NCBI RefSeq assembly: GCF_000003605.2
Contig: NW_003130855.1
Coordinates: forward strand, 277,302-300,526
Direction: 5' to 3'
DNA from: Saccoglossus kowalevskii
Lineage: Eukaryota > Hemichordata > Enteropneusta > Harrimaniidae
Length of the DNA: 23,225 bases
Of the stretch, positions 10,201 to 18,811 are shown one piece after another (positions within the stretch are counted from its first letter, which is position 1; each line of letters opens with the position of its first letter). Under the pieces are notes generated by a model, which did not search any database, was not told the origin of the DNA, and saw only the letters and a program-made list of their open reading frames with translations. A program made the translations under genes and the position numbers.

Positions 10201-12451
10201 TAGCCAGGACCTATTAGTAACATCTTCATCGCTATCATTTGTTCTCAACATAGCAGTCGCGATTTGCTATGACTATTGTGCGATGAAAATTACTGCAATT
10301 TAACTGGATCCAAAGGAACGACTAAATTTGAGTAATCGTAACGGTGCGTCTAGCCGTTACATACGGCTGGCTGGTTCCAATGTATCTCTACTATGACACT
10401 CTGTACCTGCGGTTATCGCATGATTGATATTTTCAGTATTCTAGCAATTCATCGGGTCATAGAGTGTGATGACATTAACACGTCACCTAGCAGCTCACTC
10501 CGAAAACAATTGATGCGTCAAAACTCTCATAAAATACACTTGCACTAGTCATGAATGTATGCACTTAGCCACACTGTGTGCTTGGCAAACTGGGCACACA
10601 TGATAAAATTTAATTTTGAACAATGGTCTATCAAATTGCCATGGTAACATAGATTGGGTAATGTTTGAAAGCTGGAAAATCTATGTCGAATTAAAGGTTT
10701 CAGCTATTTTCTAGAATCTAGAATCACAAAAAAATGAAAATAAACTTCATACAGCAAAATCTACATTTCAGGGGAAAAAAATAATTCCAGCTAAAATAAA
10801 GTATTGACCAATCACAGGAAACATAGTTTGAATGGAGTTTCTCTCGTTGTTAGAACCTTGATACTCGATTGAAATTTACTATCAAGGACTTCGACCCAAC
10901 ACAATTGTTCGTGGTGGTGACATTAATGGTACAATGGCACTAACGAGCTGACATCACTAATTGAAGTAGAAATAGTACAGCGACCTCCACAGGACCATAA
11001 CAATGGGCACCATATTACCATCTGAATTTGCAGTTGCACTGAGAAGCTGATTTAATTAATTCTTTTCAACTTGAAAACAGTTACATAGTCTTCTAGTTTT
11101 TACTCGAATACTGTAAAAGGGTTAATTATTCACTGAGTTTTAATTTTGCTTATTTCGCTGACTGTAAAATGCGCTAATTTAAAACCCAGTGAATATGTAA
11201 AATTTAGCATAGAACACATTGTCTAATTGATAAAACCGCAAATTTAAAACCCACTGAATATGCCTGAAATGCTAAATCAGTGAAATTTAAACCCGGTGAA
11301 AATTAGTCATTTTACAGTACTAGTGACGCATTGTTAATCGTTTGCCGCGTTTCTATCGCTCTACTGTATACGTATACATTCTTTGCTAATTTATCGGCAT
11401 TTATTTCCGCTTTCTCTGTCTGGCGTTTGTACCATCAAAAGGTGTCAAATCAAACTGATTGTAAATAAAAAATGTGAAAATACTGTTTTCTCGTTGAATT
11501 TATATCTAAGATATATACCTCTTCAAATACATATGTAACTTTTTTACGAATATTCACAAAGACTCATATTGCTTCATGTTTATTTTAGGAGATGTAATTT
11601 GAAACTTAATTAAACGAGCGTAGATGGCAACGCTGATCTGCAGCAGTGTAGAGCCAGCTCGTCCCCAATACCCGCCAAATTGCAAAGAACTATGTATTGT
11701 GCCTGTTTACCTATACACAGCGACTACGATACCACATCATGTCCCAGTGTTTGCCGACTGATTGTAGTTATCAATAAACTAGTCTACGCGACATGTTTAC
11801 TGAGCAATGTCTGCTGAAACAAAAAAAACTCTCAAAAATATATTTATTTTCATAAAAATCAAACAAGATTTTAAACGTCCGCCCGGGGTATTATAAAGCA
11901 AATTTACATGCGAATTCGTAGCAGCGCCATCTGTTTATCGTTAATACAATTGGTCAGGCTAGAAGCCAGTATGCCAGTATGTATTACGCTTTGCTGCTTT
12001 ATCTATGTACCCCAAAACAGAAAGGGTACGACGAGCTTCCTGTGAACCGATCTGCTTCGCATCGATAAAATAAACAGCCAGTTATAAACGGTTACCTATG
12101 CTTACTGGAATGTGTTTTCAAGAAGCATAAACAGATGTTATTCTACACCAATATTCCACGCTAACCTTTTTATAAAACGTATGGTTTCCATGCTACCGTC
12201 CGTTTCATCATCAATATAGCGCGTAACTGATTCAGATCAGCATCGTTGCCGGGGTAACGTATCTTAAGAAGTGGCGCAAAAAGCAACTTTTAATTTCTTA
12301 TTCCACCAAGAACACGGAGTCCTGGTGCGTACATACATTGTATGGATGTTATAAGCAAAGCAAGTCACCATGAAAATTGGGTCAAGCATAATATAGTACA
12401 TATTGACTTACCAAAATACACCTCCTTTCCGCATTTTGGACATTTAGGCAT
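7257..12451 (-). CDS. CRIP-family single-LIM-domain protein, complete, four exons (CRIP-A)
   Basis: CRIP proteins are small zinc-binding LIM proteins that bridge protein partners, with roles proposed in cytoskeleton and transcription. Coding exons in minus-strand order are 12451-12412, 8178-8084, 7964-7910 and 7300-7257 (TAA at 7259-7257). Donors are GTAAGT, GTAAGG and GTGAGA, acceptors TTGCAG, TTTCAG and CTATAG, with junction phases 1, 0 and 1. The product is 77 residues, the length of human CRIP1. Exon 1 gives [13 protein letters not shown], exon 2 has [19 protein letters not shown], exon 3 [18 protein letters not shown], exon 4 [13 protein letters not shown]. Zinc ligands are C4, C7, H25, C28, C31, C34, C52 and C55. 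The last pair is CX2C, whereas CRIP1 and the neighbouring paralogue have CX3C, so one residue is missing. The start has A at -3. Intron 1 is 4.2 kb. Confidence 0.93.
7571..7821 (+). mobile_element. CTCGGG-type TIR element, copy 2, in CRIP-A intron 3
   Basis: A shorter (251 bp) relative of the elements at 6823-7147 and 18458-18755. The left end is TTCTCGGGCCGGAGCTACGT and the right reverse complement is TTCTCGGGAGTGGACATCC. It keeps AAGACGCGCACCACTGTACC and GATGGTTGCCAGGCGGTGA but lacks internal segments found in the other two. It lies in the 609-bp third intron of CRIP-A, away from the splice sites. A 104-codon frame (7559-7873) runs through it and is not taken as a gene. Confidence 0.75.
9122..9139. 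repeat. Perfect 18-bp palindrome
   Basis: AGACTACTATAGTAGTCT reads the same on both strands. It lies in CRIP-A intron 1. The function is unknown; it may be a dimer binding site or chance. Confidence 0.6.
11111..11317 (+). mobile_element. TA-flanked Tc1/mariner-like short inverted-repeat element
   Basis: The ends are inverted repeats: left CTGTAAAAGGGTTAATTATT, right reverse complement CTGTAAAATGACTAATTTTC. Each end is preceded or followed by TA (11109-11110 and 11318-11319), the target duplication expected of Tc1/mariner-type transposition. The homology runs inward to CACTGAGTTT / CACCGGGTTT. The interior repeats AATTTAAAACCC(A)GTGAATATG-like segments at about 11175, 11232 and 11284. At 207 bp it has no transposase. 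The superfamily call rests on the TA and the end sequence only. Confidence 0.8.
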
Positions 12452-13197
12452 GTTGATGGGCTAAAATGGCACGTCAAATCAGAGAAACGCTAGACTAGTC
12501 AAAATGGAACGGTTCTTGATACGTTCAGTGCAGCAATACAGAGATAGGTGTGACCAACATTCAATGTATACAGGTATTATGGCTTTATGCACACGACACG
12601 CTCATTTTATCACTCGGTCACTGCCCTTCAATCACAGCCTCCGGAACTATAACCCGCGCGCTACCATACTAAATTCTACAACGAAAAATCGTTGACGATG
12701 AGTTATACACATATATATAAATAATACACGTACAAATATATAAATAATATGTGTACAAATATGCTAATACTCCGGGATAACGTCATCATTCTCCTGTAAT
12801 TATAAATTTATTTTATTTGATTGGCGGGAAAAGAGACGACACCATCTCACAAAAGCGATTGAAAGCCCTGTTCTTGTCAGCCTGGCATTAGTGCATATAT
12901 TTAAATGAAGACGCTCCCGCCAAACAATGGTAGCGTTGAATGTGTTTACATTTAGCCGAGAATTAATGGGTGGGGTGGTGACCTGAATCGGTGATCTGAA
13001 GAAGTATACTGCCCAGGACACTCACTCAAATATACAAACAACTCAGAGTTCACTGTAATGTTATTTACACACACAAACGTATATGTTGATTTCAATTACG
13101 ATTTACTGCATCTGAATGTACTTGCATGTATGGAACTACAAAATAGAAGCTGTTGGTATAATGGGAGTGAAGGAGTATCTTCCAATCGACTGCATGG
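12452..13197 (-). promoter_or_regulatory. CRIP-A 5' flank, likely promoter region
   Basis: This is the sequence directly upstream of the CRIP-A start codon, so the 5' UTR and promoter probably lie here unless a further 5' non-coding exon exists. An AT-rich stretch at 12705-12765 has TATA-like sequence (ATATATATAAATAATA) repeated at about 29-bp spacing, and could supply a TATA box about 250 bp above the start codon. No initiator can be fixed from sequence alone. The 73-codon frame at 13021-12800 has no recognisable features. Confidence 0.35.
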
Positions 13198-13274
13198 TGA
13201 CTTAAATCACAGTCCCTCCTGTGCTTAAATCCTCGGCTGAAGCACAGTTTGTGGAGGGACTGTGGCTGAAGTCA
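13198..13274. repeat. 77-nt long imperfect hairpin
   Basis: The outer arms TGACTTAAATCACAGTCCCTCC and its partner (13253-13274) pair over 22 positions with three mismatches. An inner stem follows (TGTGCTT with AAGCACA), closed by a short loop near TCCTCGG, with a small bulge (GTTTGT) on the 3' arm. The size and shape suit a small-RNA precursor or a palindromic transposon remnant. I do not recognise it as a known microRNA. Fifteen bases of the 5' arm (13202-13216) recur in reverse complement at 8792-8806. Confidence 0.55.
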
Positions 13275-15329
13275 TATTATCACGGAATCACAACCCATGC
13301 ACAACACAACAACAACAACATTATCGTCATCAATTTTGACCCGTTGTTCTACGAGTATTTATTTATTTATTTTCAATTACTGGTACGCACTAACAATGAT
13401 GCAAGAACGCATGTGCATTGCCGTGGTTTTTTATCTTATTTACATTTTTTTCTATCTATGTAATTATTTTGCGATACAGAATATCCGTTTTTTACCGTAC
13501 TGTCGCAAGCAATGTGTTATCGGCACAAAGAATTATCACAAACCGTTGACCTTGATATTTAAAGATTGGGAGTATTAATGGCTTTCGAGTTGTTTTCGTT
13601 ACTAAATTTGGTTATGAGTCTGGTATTGATAACACGCAAGGCTGTAAATAAGTCCAACTCAAACGGAGCGTTAGCGTTCAGTGTATAATTATAACAGTGA
13701 CAATGCTACATAATGCAGGAAATCAAATATGGCAAGATGAAATAGACTAGCCCATAACAGAGAATATAAAAATTAGCATGAAGAGAGTAATACAATGATA
13801 TTTTTTATGAAAATATATAACATGTATATAAATATAACATGTTGTATTTAATCAGACGAGGAAATAGTCAGTCTTACGTCGGAAATTAAAAACTATACAT
13901 ATCTGGAAAAGGAACGGAAACTAACTGTGGGTTGTCCCGGCATAAACATAGCCTCCAATTGAGAGATCGCTCATGTGGTATGAAAGGTGGATGCCCGGGG
14001 TTTGATGTAATTGTTCGCCTGAACGCCCGAGAAGCACGCAATCTTACGTATCTTGTATCGCTGATATACCCAGAACAACTAGCTGATTTTCGATGTTCAC
14101 GTGCATTCTTGACAGATCAGGGTTCTTGTCTGCGTTCTTGTCTCAAGGCCATTCAATTCAATAAATGCACTATTTGACCTCTGGTAGAGCACTGAACAGC
14201 CAACTTGACCCATCAACTTGATACACACACCAAAAAGAAATGCGATTTTTAATGAATTTGTTTTATTTACACATAGCGCAATATTTAATTCTATTTTACT
14301 GATTCTAGCACTGCAGTGGCATTTAATATAGTACTAGGATATGATTACAGATGGGATGTGGTTTGCTCCGAGGTGACCACTGAACTTACGGTGTTGGGTT
14401 ACATTAATTATTTTGCACCATATGTGAAATAAACATGGGTTGCAATTATGCAACGTGAAACAGTGTGTTAATTGTTTTTTGATGGAATACTAAACGAAAT
14501 AATTAGAGAATAATTACGTGCGTCAGCGCGAAGCAGGTAGGTAGTTCATGGGTTCATGTGCATGTCTTTATGTTAGTGATAGAACTAGAAAGGAAAAATA
14601 GCTAGCATCTTCAAACTATAAGTTTGTACACATGTTTTTTTTTTTTTTATGATCCGCAAGTCCTGTTATTATTCTAAAGCCATGGAGGGAAGGCCATGGT
14701 CACAGTTGTGTTATTGTATTTTTGCAATATATTATAACAGGTGGGGGGGGGCAGAAATGTCGCTGCCATTGAGGGCATTGTACAGAAACCTGCCTACGGA
14801 ACAATATACTAGTAGACAGAAAAGATGAATAGAAGATGGTCTCGCAATTTTGTTGGTTGGCACGCTAACAAGAATATTTGGGTCATGGTCTGGAGACATA
14901 AATAAGATTTCACGTGTAGTCAACAGAAACGTCACATTGCAACTAAGCATCACGTGATTGAAAATGTATACCACATGGGTAATATATCGTACAAGTAATA
15001 TCTTCGTGTTATAATAGCTGAAAACAATATCTTCGTGCATTTCATTTTTAATCTATTTACTGTGCAAAATGTGTGAGAGATAGATTCATCTTGTAACGAC
15101 ACTGCGTAATAGTATATGTATATGATAGCAACCTTGAAATGCCGCCCTCATACGAAATTAATACATTGCAGTCATTTCGTTTGAATTATAAAGTCATGTT
15201 TCACAGATTAAACCCGTATCATTGAATACGTCTACCAAAACTTTCGGCCAATGGGAATACATGTGTCCCACATTAACACAAATAGCCCATGTTATGATGG
15301 GGAAAATCATCGACGTTATGGTTTATTAA
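13275..15329. other. Intergenic, no gene seen
   Basis: Intergenic DNA 5' of CRIP-A. It has a T-run at 14635-14649, a G-run at 14743-14750, and a repeated ATATAACATGT (about 13815 and 13833). Open frames at 13221-13463, 13297-13578, 13932-14177 and 15040-14732 carry no family signature and no exon-like context. I see no RNA gene. Confidence 0.5.
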
Positions 15330-15454
15330 AGGGCGGTGTTCGTCGCTCAGTGCGTGTTCGAATTTCATTTGTCAGTGAACAAACGTAATGTATTTTACAG
15401 GCGTTGTTTACGAGTTCCATATCGAACAGGACGCGGCGCAACGACCGCCGCCCT
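15330..15454 (+). mobile_element. AGGGCGG-type compact TIR element, copy A (intact)
   Basis: A 125-bp element with end AGGGCGGTGTTCGTCGC and right reverse complement AGGGCGGCGGTCGTTGC (four mismatches in 17). Its interior includes TGTTCGAATTTCATTTG and TATTTTACAGGCGTTG. The same ends and interior are found at 18386-18811, where another element interrupts them, and that comparison supports both boundaries. It is too small to code for anything. Superfamily and target duplication not determined. Confidence 0.75.
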
Positions 15455-16867
15455 ACTCAGATTTTTCAGGAATCAAGAAGTAATTTTATGTCACGTCTTT
15501 GCTGCATGACTGCTAGTAAATACTGGAAGGTCATTAGCACATTTATTATTGAATGATAAATGAATTGTACGGGTTAACAATATATTGGTAAATATCGTTA
15601 TTTAATTCAACTTTCACCCAGAAAATGTAAGGGTTAGTTTGAACCTGTGTTGGAAAGCGAGTTATAATTGAATATTGGTGTATTTTAATTTACTGTGGAA
15701 TACTTTTAAACTGTTCAAATTTCGCTTGTAATATCATGCAATTCACTGAAAGAGAAATCCAATTATCATATCCAAAAAAAACAGTCATCGAAGAATGCAA
15801 TTTTTTTCTTCTTCTTCTTCAATTCTAATCCGTGTATGAGGATCGGAGCTAAATTACAATTAGGCTTAGGCACATATCTTATATTTTAGTGAATTGTGGG
15901 ATAGTTCGTTCAGATTGCACACTAAGGGAGCGTTTTGTGGTTGGTGGAGTTGTGTTCGATTAAGACTCGATTCGGCCTTACCAATCCAACAATGCACTGT
16001 AATTTGCAACTGCGTTATGGTCAACTGTACAGCACATATCGTGTTACCCAGAATTATCAACTTTTTAATCTCTGGGATAAATGCGAAAACAACTATACTC
16101 GTAAACGGAATTATTGAATAGCGCCACCTATTGTGAAATCAGAATCAACGCGTGAGGGCGGTAGGTGATTTACAAATACTATCTTCCTCCGATTCAAGTG
16201 AAGTGAATTTCCACAAACGCAATGATTTTGTGAATATAAAAATAAGGGTAGTCTATCTTCAAATTAAGCTATAGCATAAAAATGTTGTACATTGAATAAT
16301 ATTATTTATGACACTCGGCACTTGGGCCAAAATTGTCTCAAATTCACTGAGTATCTTAAGTTTGAATGTTTACGTTTCCTTAAAAAAAAGCAATTTGAAT
16401 AATTTGAGCATGTGCAAATAATTGTATATTAATTAAAGCATGCACAATCCAGCATATAAGTTAATATTTCTTTATATTTTCTGTAGTTTTGTTTTTGTGA
16501 ATGTGATCATATCATTCAGTTTCCTGAATTTGTTTGTATACACTTGCAATAAACATTTTGTGACTGAAAGTCGGCTCTTATATCGCTTTATAAATATCTA
16601 TATTGTTTGTCTAGTTCTGTTTTTTTGTATTGCATCTTATTAATTTTGTTATGTATCTTTCAATTATGTTGCTGCAATAATAAATTCACTATTATTATTA
16701 TTCATTGAGCAGCCAAGTAAAATATGTGATTTAATAGCATTGTAAAAAATTATTTGATTCTGAAAGACAATCTAATTATTTGTGGCGATAATAATAAAAT
16801 GAGTCAGAAGTCCAGTGAACAGTAAGATGGCATAGTAGTGATGTTAAAATAAATGAAATAAATTTAG
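15455..16867. other. Intergenic, no gene seen
   Basis: AT-rich DNA with simple repeats: a T-run followed by TTC repeats at about 15800-15820, and ATT repeats near 16690. Overlapping open frames at 15866-16121 on both strands and at 16440-16643 have no recognisable features. No exon, RNA gene or further mobile element identified. Confidence 0.5.
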
Positions 16868-17013
16868 TTAAAATGTTGGGATCGTCATCTGCATACATGC
16901 GATAACGATAAACATAAAAACACAAAGGTTCATGGGTGGATGCTTGTTTGTAAACAGTAAAATTCTACAGCTATCTGCTGCATGTGCAGGAGACGATGAC
17001 TCCCTCTCTTTAA
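16868..17013 (-). mobile_element. TTAA-flanked short inverted-repeat element, copy 3 (reversed)
   Basis: Read on the minus strand, it begins TTAAAGAGAGGGAGTCATCG at 17013, contains TGTTTACAAACAAGCATCC and CCATGAACCTTTGTGTTTTT, and ends GCAGATGACGATCCCAACAT just before TTAA at 16871-16868. The core matches the copies at 1-106 and 6008-6168, while the ends have drifted. TTAA on both sides supports piggyBac-type insertion. It lacks the GGGACTCAATTCCC segment of the other two copies. Confidence 0.75.
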
Positions 17014-17303
17014 TATATAGGAAGCTTTCATGAATACTAAACATGAAATATGGTGATGCAACTTGTTTGGTGGGGATTCAAGATGGCTTTTCCCCATCGA
17101 CTAATGGTAATTTTATGTTTATTATTATGATTTGTATACCATCTGACCTAGACAGAGTCCATGATTACAATATCATACGTAGAATAAATTCATCCAATAA
17201 GACACTGATGCACAATAATTGTAATGATAGTCAAATTATAGTGACTGTACAGTTATTTTATTGGTGTAAAATAGGTAAGTACTTATTATTTGAAGATTCA
17301 GAA

Positions 17304-17720
17304 ATATACAGAGATGATTACATAGAATATAAATCTATATTTTTCTGCCACTCGTTGACCAAATAAGGTCATAGCAGCTCCTTATATGGTTAAAGACACC
17401 ATATATACATATATATTGTATACATGATCAAACAGAATGTAAATCTACATATTTCTGCCACTCATTCACCGAATAAGGTCATAGCAGCTCCTTATATGGT
17501 TGAGGTCCCGAATATACATAGATGATTACACACAATGTAAATCTACATATTTCTGCCACTCATTGACCAAATAAGGTCATAGCAGCTCCTTATATGGTTG
17601 AAGACCCCATATATACATAGATGATTACACAGAATGTAAATTTTCATTTTTCCTCCACTCGTTGACCAAATAAGGTCATAGCAGCTCCTTATATGGCTGA
17701 AGACACCATATATATTGTAT
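17304..17720 (+). repeat. Four-unit tandem repeat, 98-110 bp, each unit with a CArG box
   Basis: The units share GATGATTACA, AGAATGTAAATCTACAT, TTCTGCCACTC, ACCAAATAAGGTCATAGCAG and CTCCTTATATGG. The AGGTC landmark falls at 17366, 17476, 17574 and 17673, giving periods of 110, 98 and 99 bp. The half around AAGGTCATAGCAGCTCCTTATATGG-type sequence is nearly invariant, whereas the rest of each unit varies. A 107-codon frame (17043-17366) and a minus-strand 101-codon frame (17981-17676) touch the array and have no recognisable features. The array lies about 5 kb 5' of CRIP-A and 3.9 kb 3' of CRIP-B. Confidence 0.9.
17380..17696. promoter_or_regulatory. Four perfect CArG boxes (possible SRF sites)
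   Basis: CCTTATATGG, a perfect match to the serum response factor consensus CC(A/T)6GG, occurs at 17380-17389, 17490-17499, 17588-17597 and 17687-17696. Upstream in each unit lies AAGGTCA. In three of four units it is faced by TGACC five bases before, forming an everted nuclear-receptor-like pair. Muscle LIM genes such as CSRP1 are known SRF targets, so a role in controlling the neighbouring CRIP gene is possible. The repeat copies share ancestry, so four sites are not independent evidence. Confidence 0.45.
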
Positions 17721-18385
17721 AATTACAATAGGGTGCAGTTTTTGACAGCAAAGAATGATGACTGCTAATTTGCATAATAAACCATCCCACATTTGCTCCA
17801 TTATTAATGCATATCCAATACAAGAAGCAAAAATCACATTGGCTGTATACAAAACCATCAAAATATTACTTATTTTGATCACAGAAAAAATTCTGTAATT
17901 TAAATTCTGGTGAGTGCATGTGCTACTAATACGGTACAGCATCATAACAATTTTATGTTTAAATATTTTGCCGAAACTCAAGTACTACTATTTAGAATCA
18001 CATCAAAACCAATATTTTTTTACTCAGATGCACCTCTATAATGAGCTTCTAATGGAAGAAATTCAATATCTTGTCTTAGCTAAAATTTTTGACAAAGAGA
18101 ATTGAAAAATGATGAAGTAGTCTGATATACATATTTAACATTCATATACATATATAATCGAACTCCTAGAAGAGAAAAATCTTAAGTTTTAAAAAACATT
18201 TACAATTCTGTTGCTCAGTAAATAGTCATTTTGAATATGGGAACAAATCAGCCATGTAGAGCACCCTCTTGAGTTCACAACAAATACTGCATGCATGTGA
18301 AATAAAGCTAGGATTGTATTCAGATCATGTGCAGCATGTACGAGTATATAATGCTAAGATTACAAATCAGTTACATGTTTATTTG
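17721..18385. other. Intergenic, no gene seen
   Basis: AT-rich sequence between the CArG array and the nested transposon pair. The frame at 17914-18105 shows no recognisable features. Nothing else identified. Confidence 0.5.
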
Positions 18386-18811
18386 AAGGGTGGTGTTCAT
18401 CATGCAGCACATGTTTGAATTTTGTATAAACGAACATTTTATTTTACAGGCGTTGCATCCTCGGGGGCGGAGCTACGTCACAAGACGTTCCACATTGCTA
18501 AGACGCGCACCACTGTACTACGTATTTCTACGGGCTCTGTGCGCGCTCTGCTGAGGAACGCCAAGCGAAGAGCCGGTGAAAATTCGAGAAAACAACAGGA
18601 ACTAAACTTTGAAGTAATCCTGAACAATCAAATTTTATATGCGTTACACTGTTCAGGGGAGTCTCAACAACTATCCCAAATTACGGTTTTCAGCCTTTGT
18701 TTTCACCATGATGGTTGCCATGCGGTGAAAATGCCTGGGTGTCCGCCCCGGAGAATATGTCACTCTGGGTCCCATTTCAAACATGACACAGCGATGCGAA
18801 CCACCACCCTT
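18386..18811 (+). mobile_element. AGGGCGG-type compact TIR element, copy B, split by an insertion
   Basis: The left half (18386-18457) starts AAGGGTGGTGTTCATCATGC and runs through TTTTACAGGCGTTG, matching the intact copy at 15330-15454. The right half (about 18756-18811) has TCCCATTTCAAACATGACAC and ends AACCACCACCCTT, matching the end of the intact copy. Between them lies the CTCGGG-type element at 18458-18755. Removing that insert leaves about 128 bp, against 125 bp in the intact copy. The ends pair well (TGAAGGGTGGTG on both strands). Confidence 0.75.
18458..18755 (+). mobile_element. CTCGGG-type TIR element, copy 3, nested inside another element
   Basis: Left end TCCTCGGGGGCGGAGCTACG, right reverse complement TTCTCCGGGGCGGACACCC. 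It shares AAGACGCGCACCACTGTACT, TTTGAAGTAATCCTGAACAA and a GGTTGCCATGCGGTGAAAAT end with copies at 6823-7147 and 7571-7821. It is inserted into the compact element 18386-18811, so it moved after that copy had settled. A 145-codon frame (18422-18859) crosses both elements. Its first half is in a different register from the frame in copy 1, which argues against a conserved protein. Confidence 0.8.

Larger units (their letters stand above)
8179..12411 (-). other. CRIP-A intron 1 (4.2 kb)
   Basis: The intron lies between the initiating exon (donor GTAAGT at 12411) and the second exon (acceptor TTGCAG ending at 8179). It holds a complete TA-flanked element (11111-11317) and a perfect 18-bp palindrome (9122-9139). 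The open frames at 8383-8571, 8531-8731, 9351-9659 and 9587-9868 show no protein family I know and no exon-like boundaries. No RNA gene was recognised. Long first introns of small genes often hold enhancers, but I have no specific site to point to. Confidence 0.7.

Noticed and set aside
15866-16121. Three overlapping frames of 60-75 codons on both strands
   Set aside because: Mutually overlapping, with no homology that I recognise.
17304-17720. Regular repeats considered as a CRISPR array
   Set aside because: The units are contiguous tandem copies without unique spacers, and the surrounding genes are spliced animal genes.
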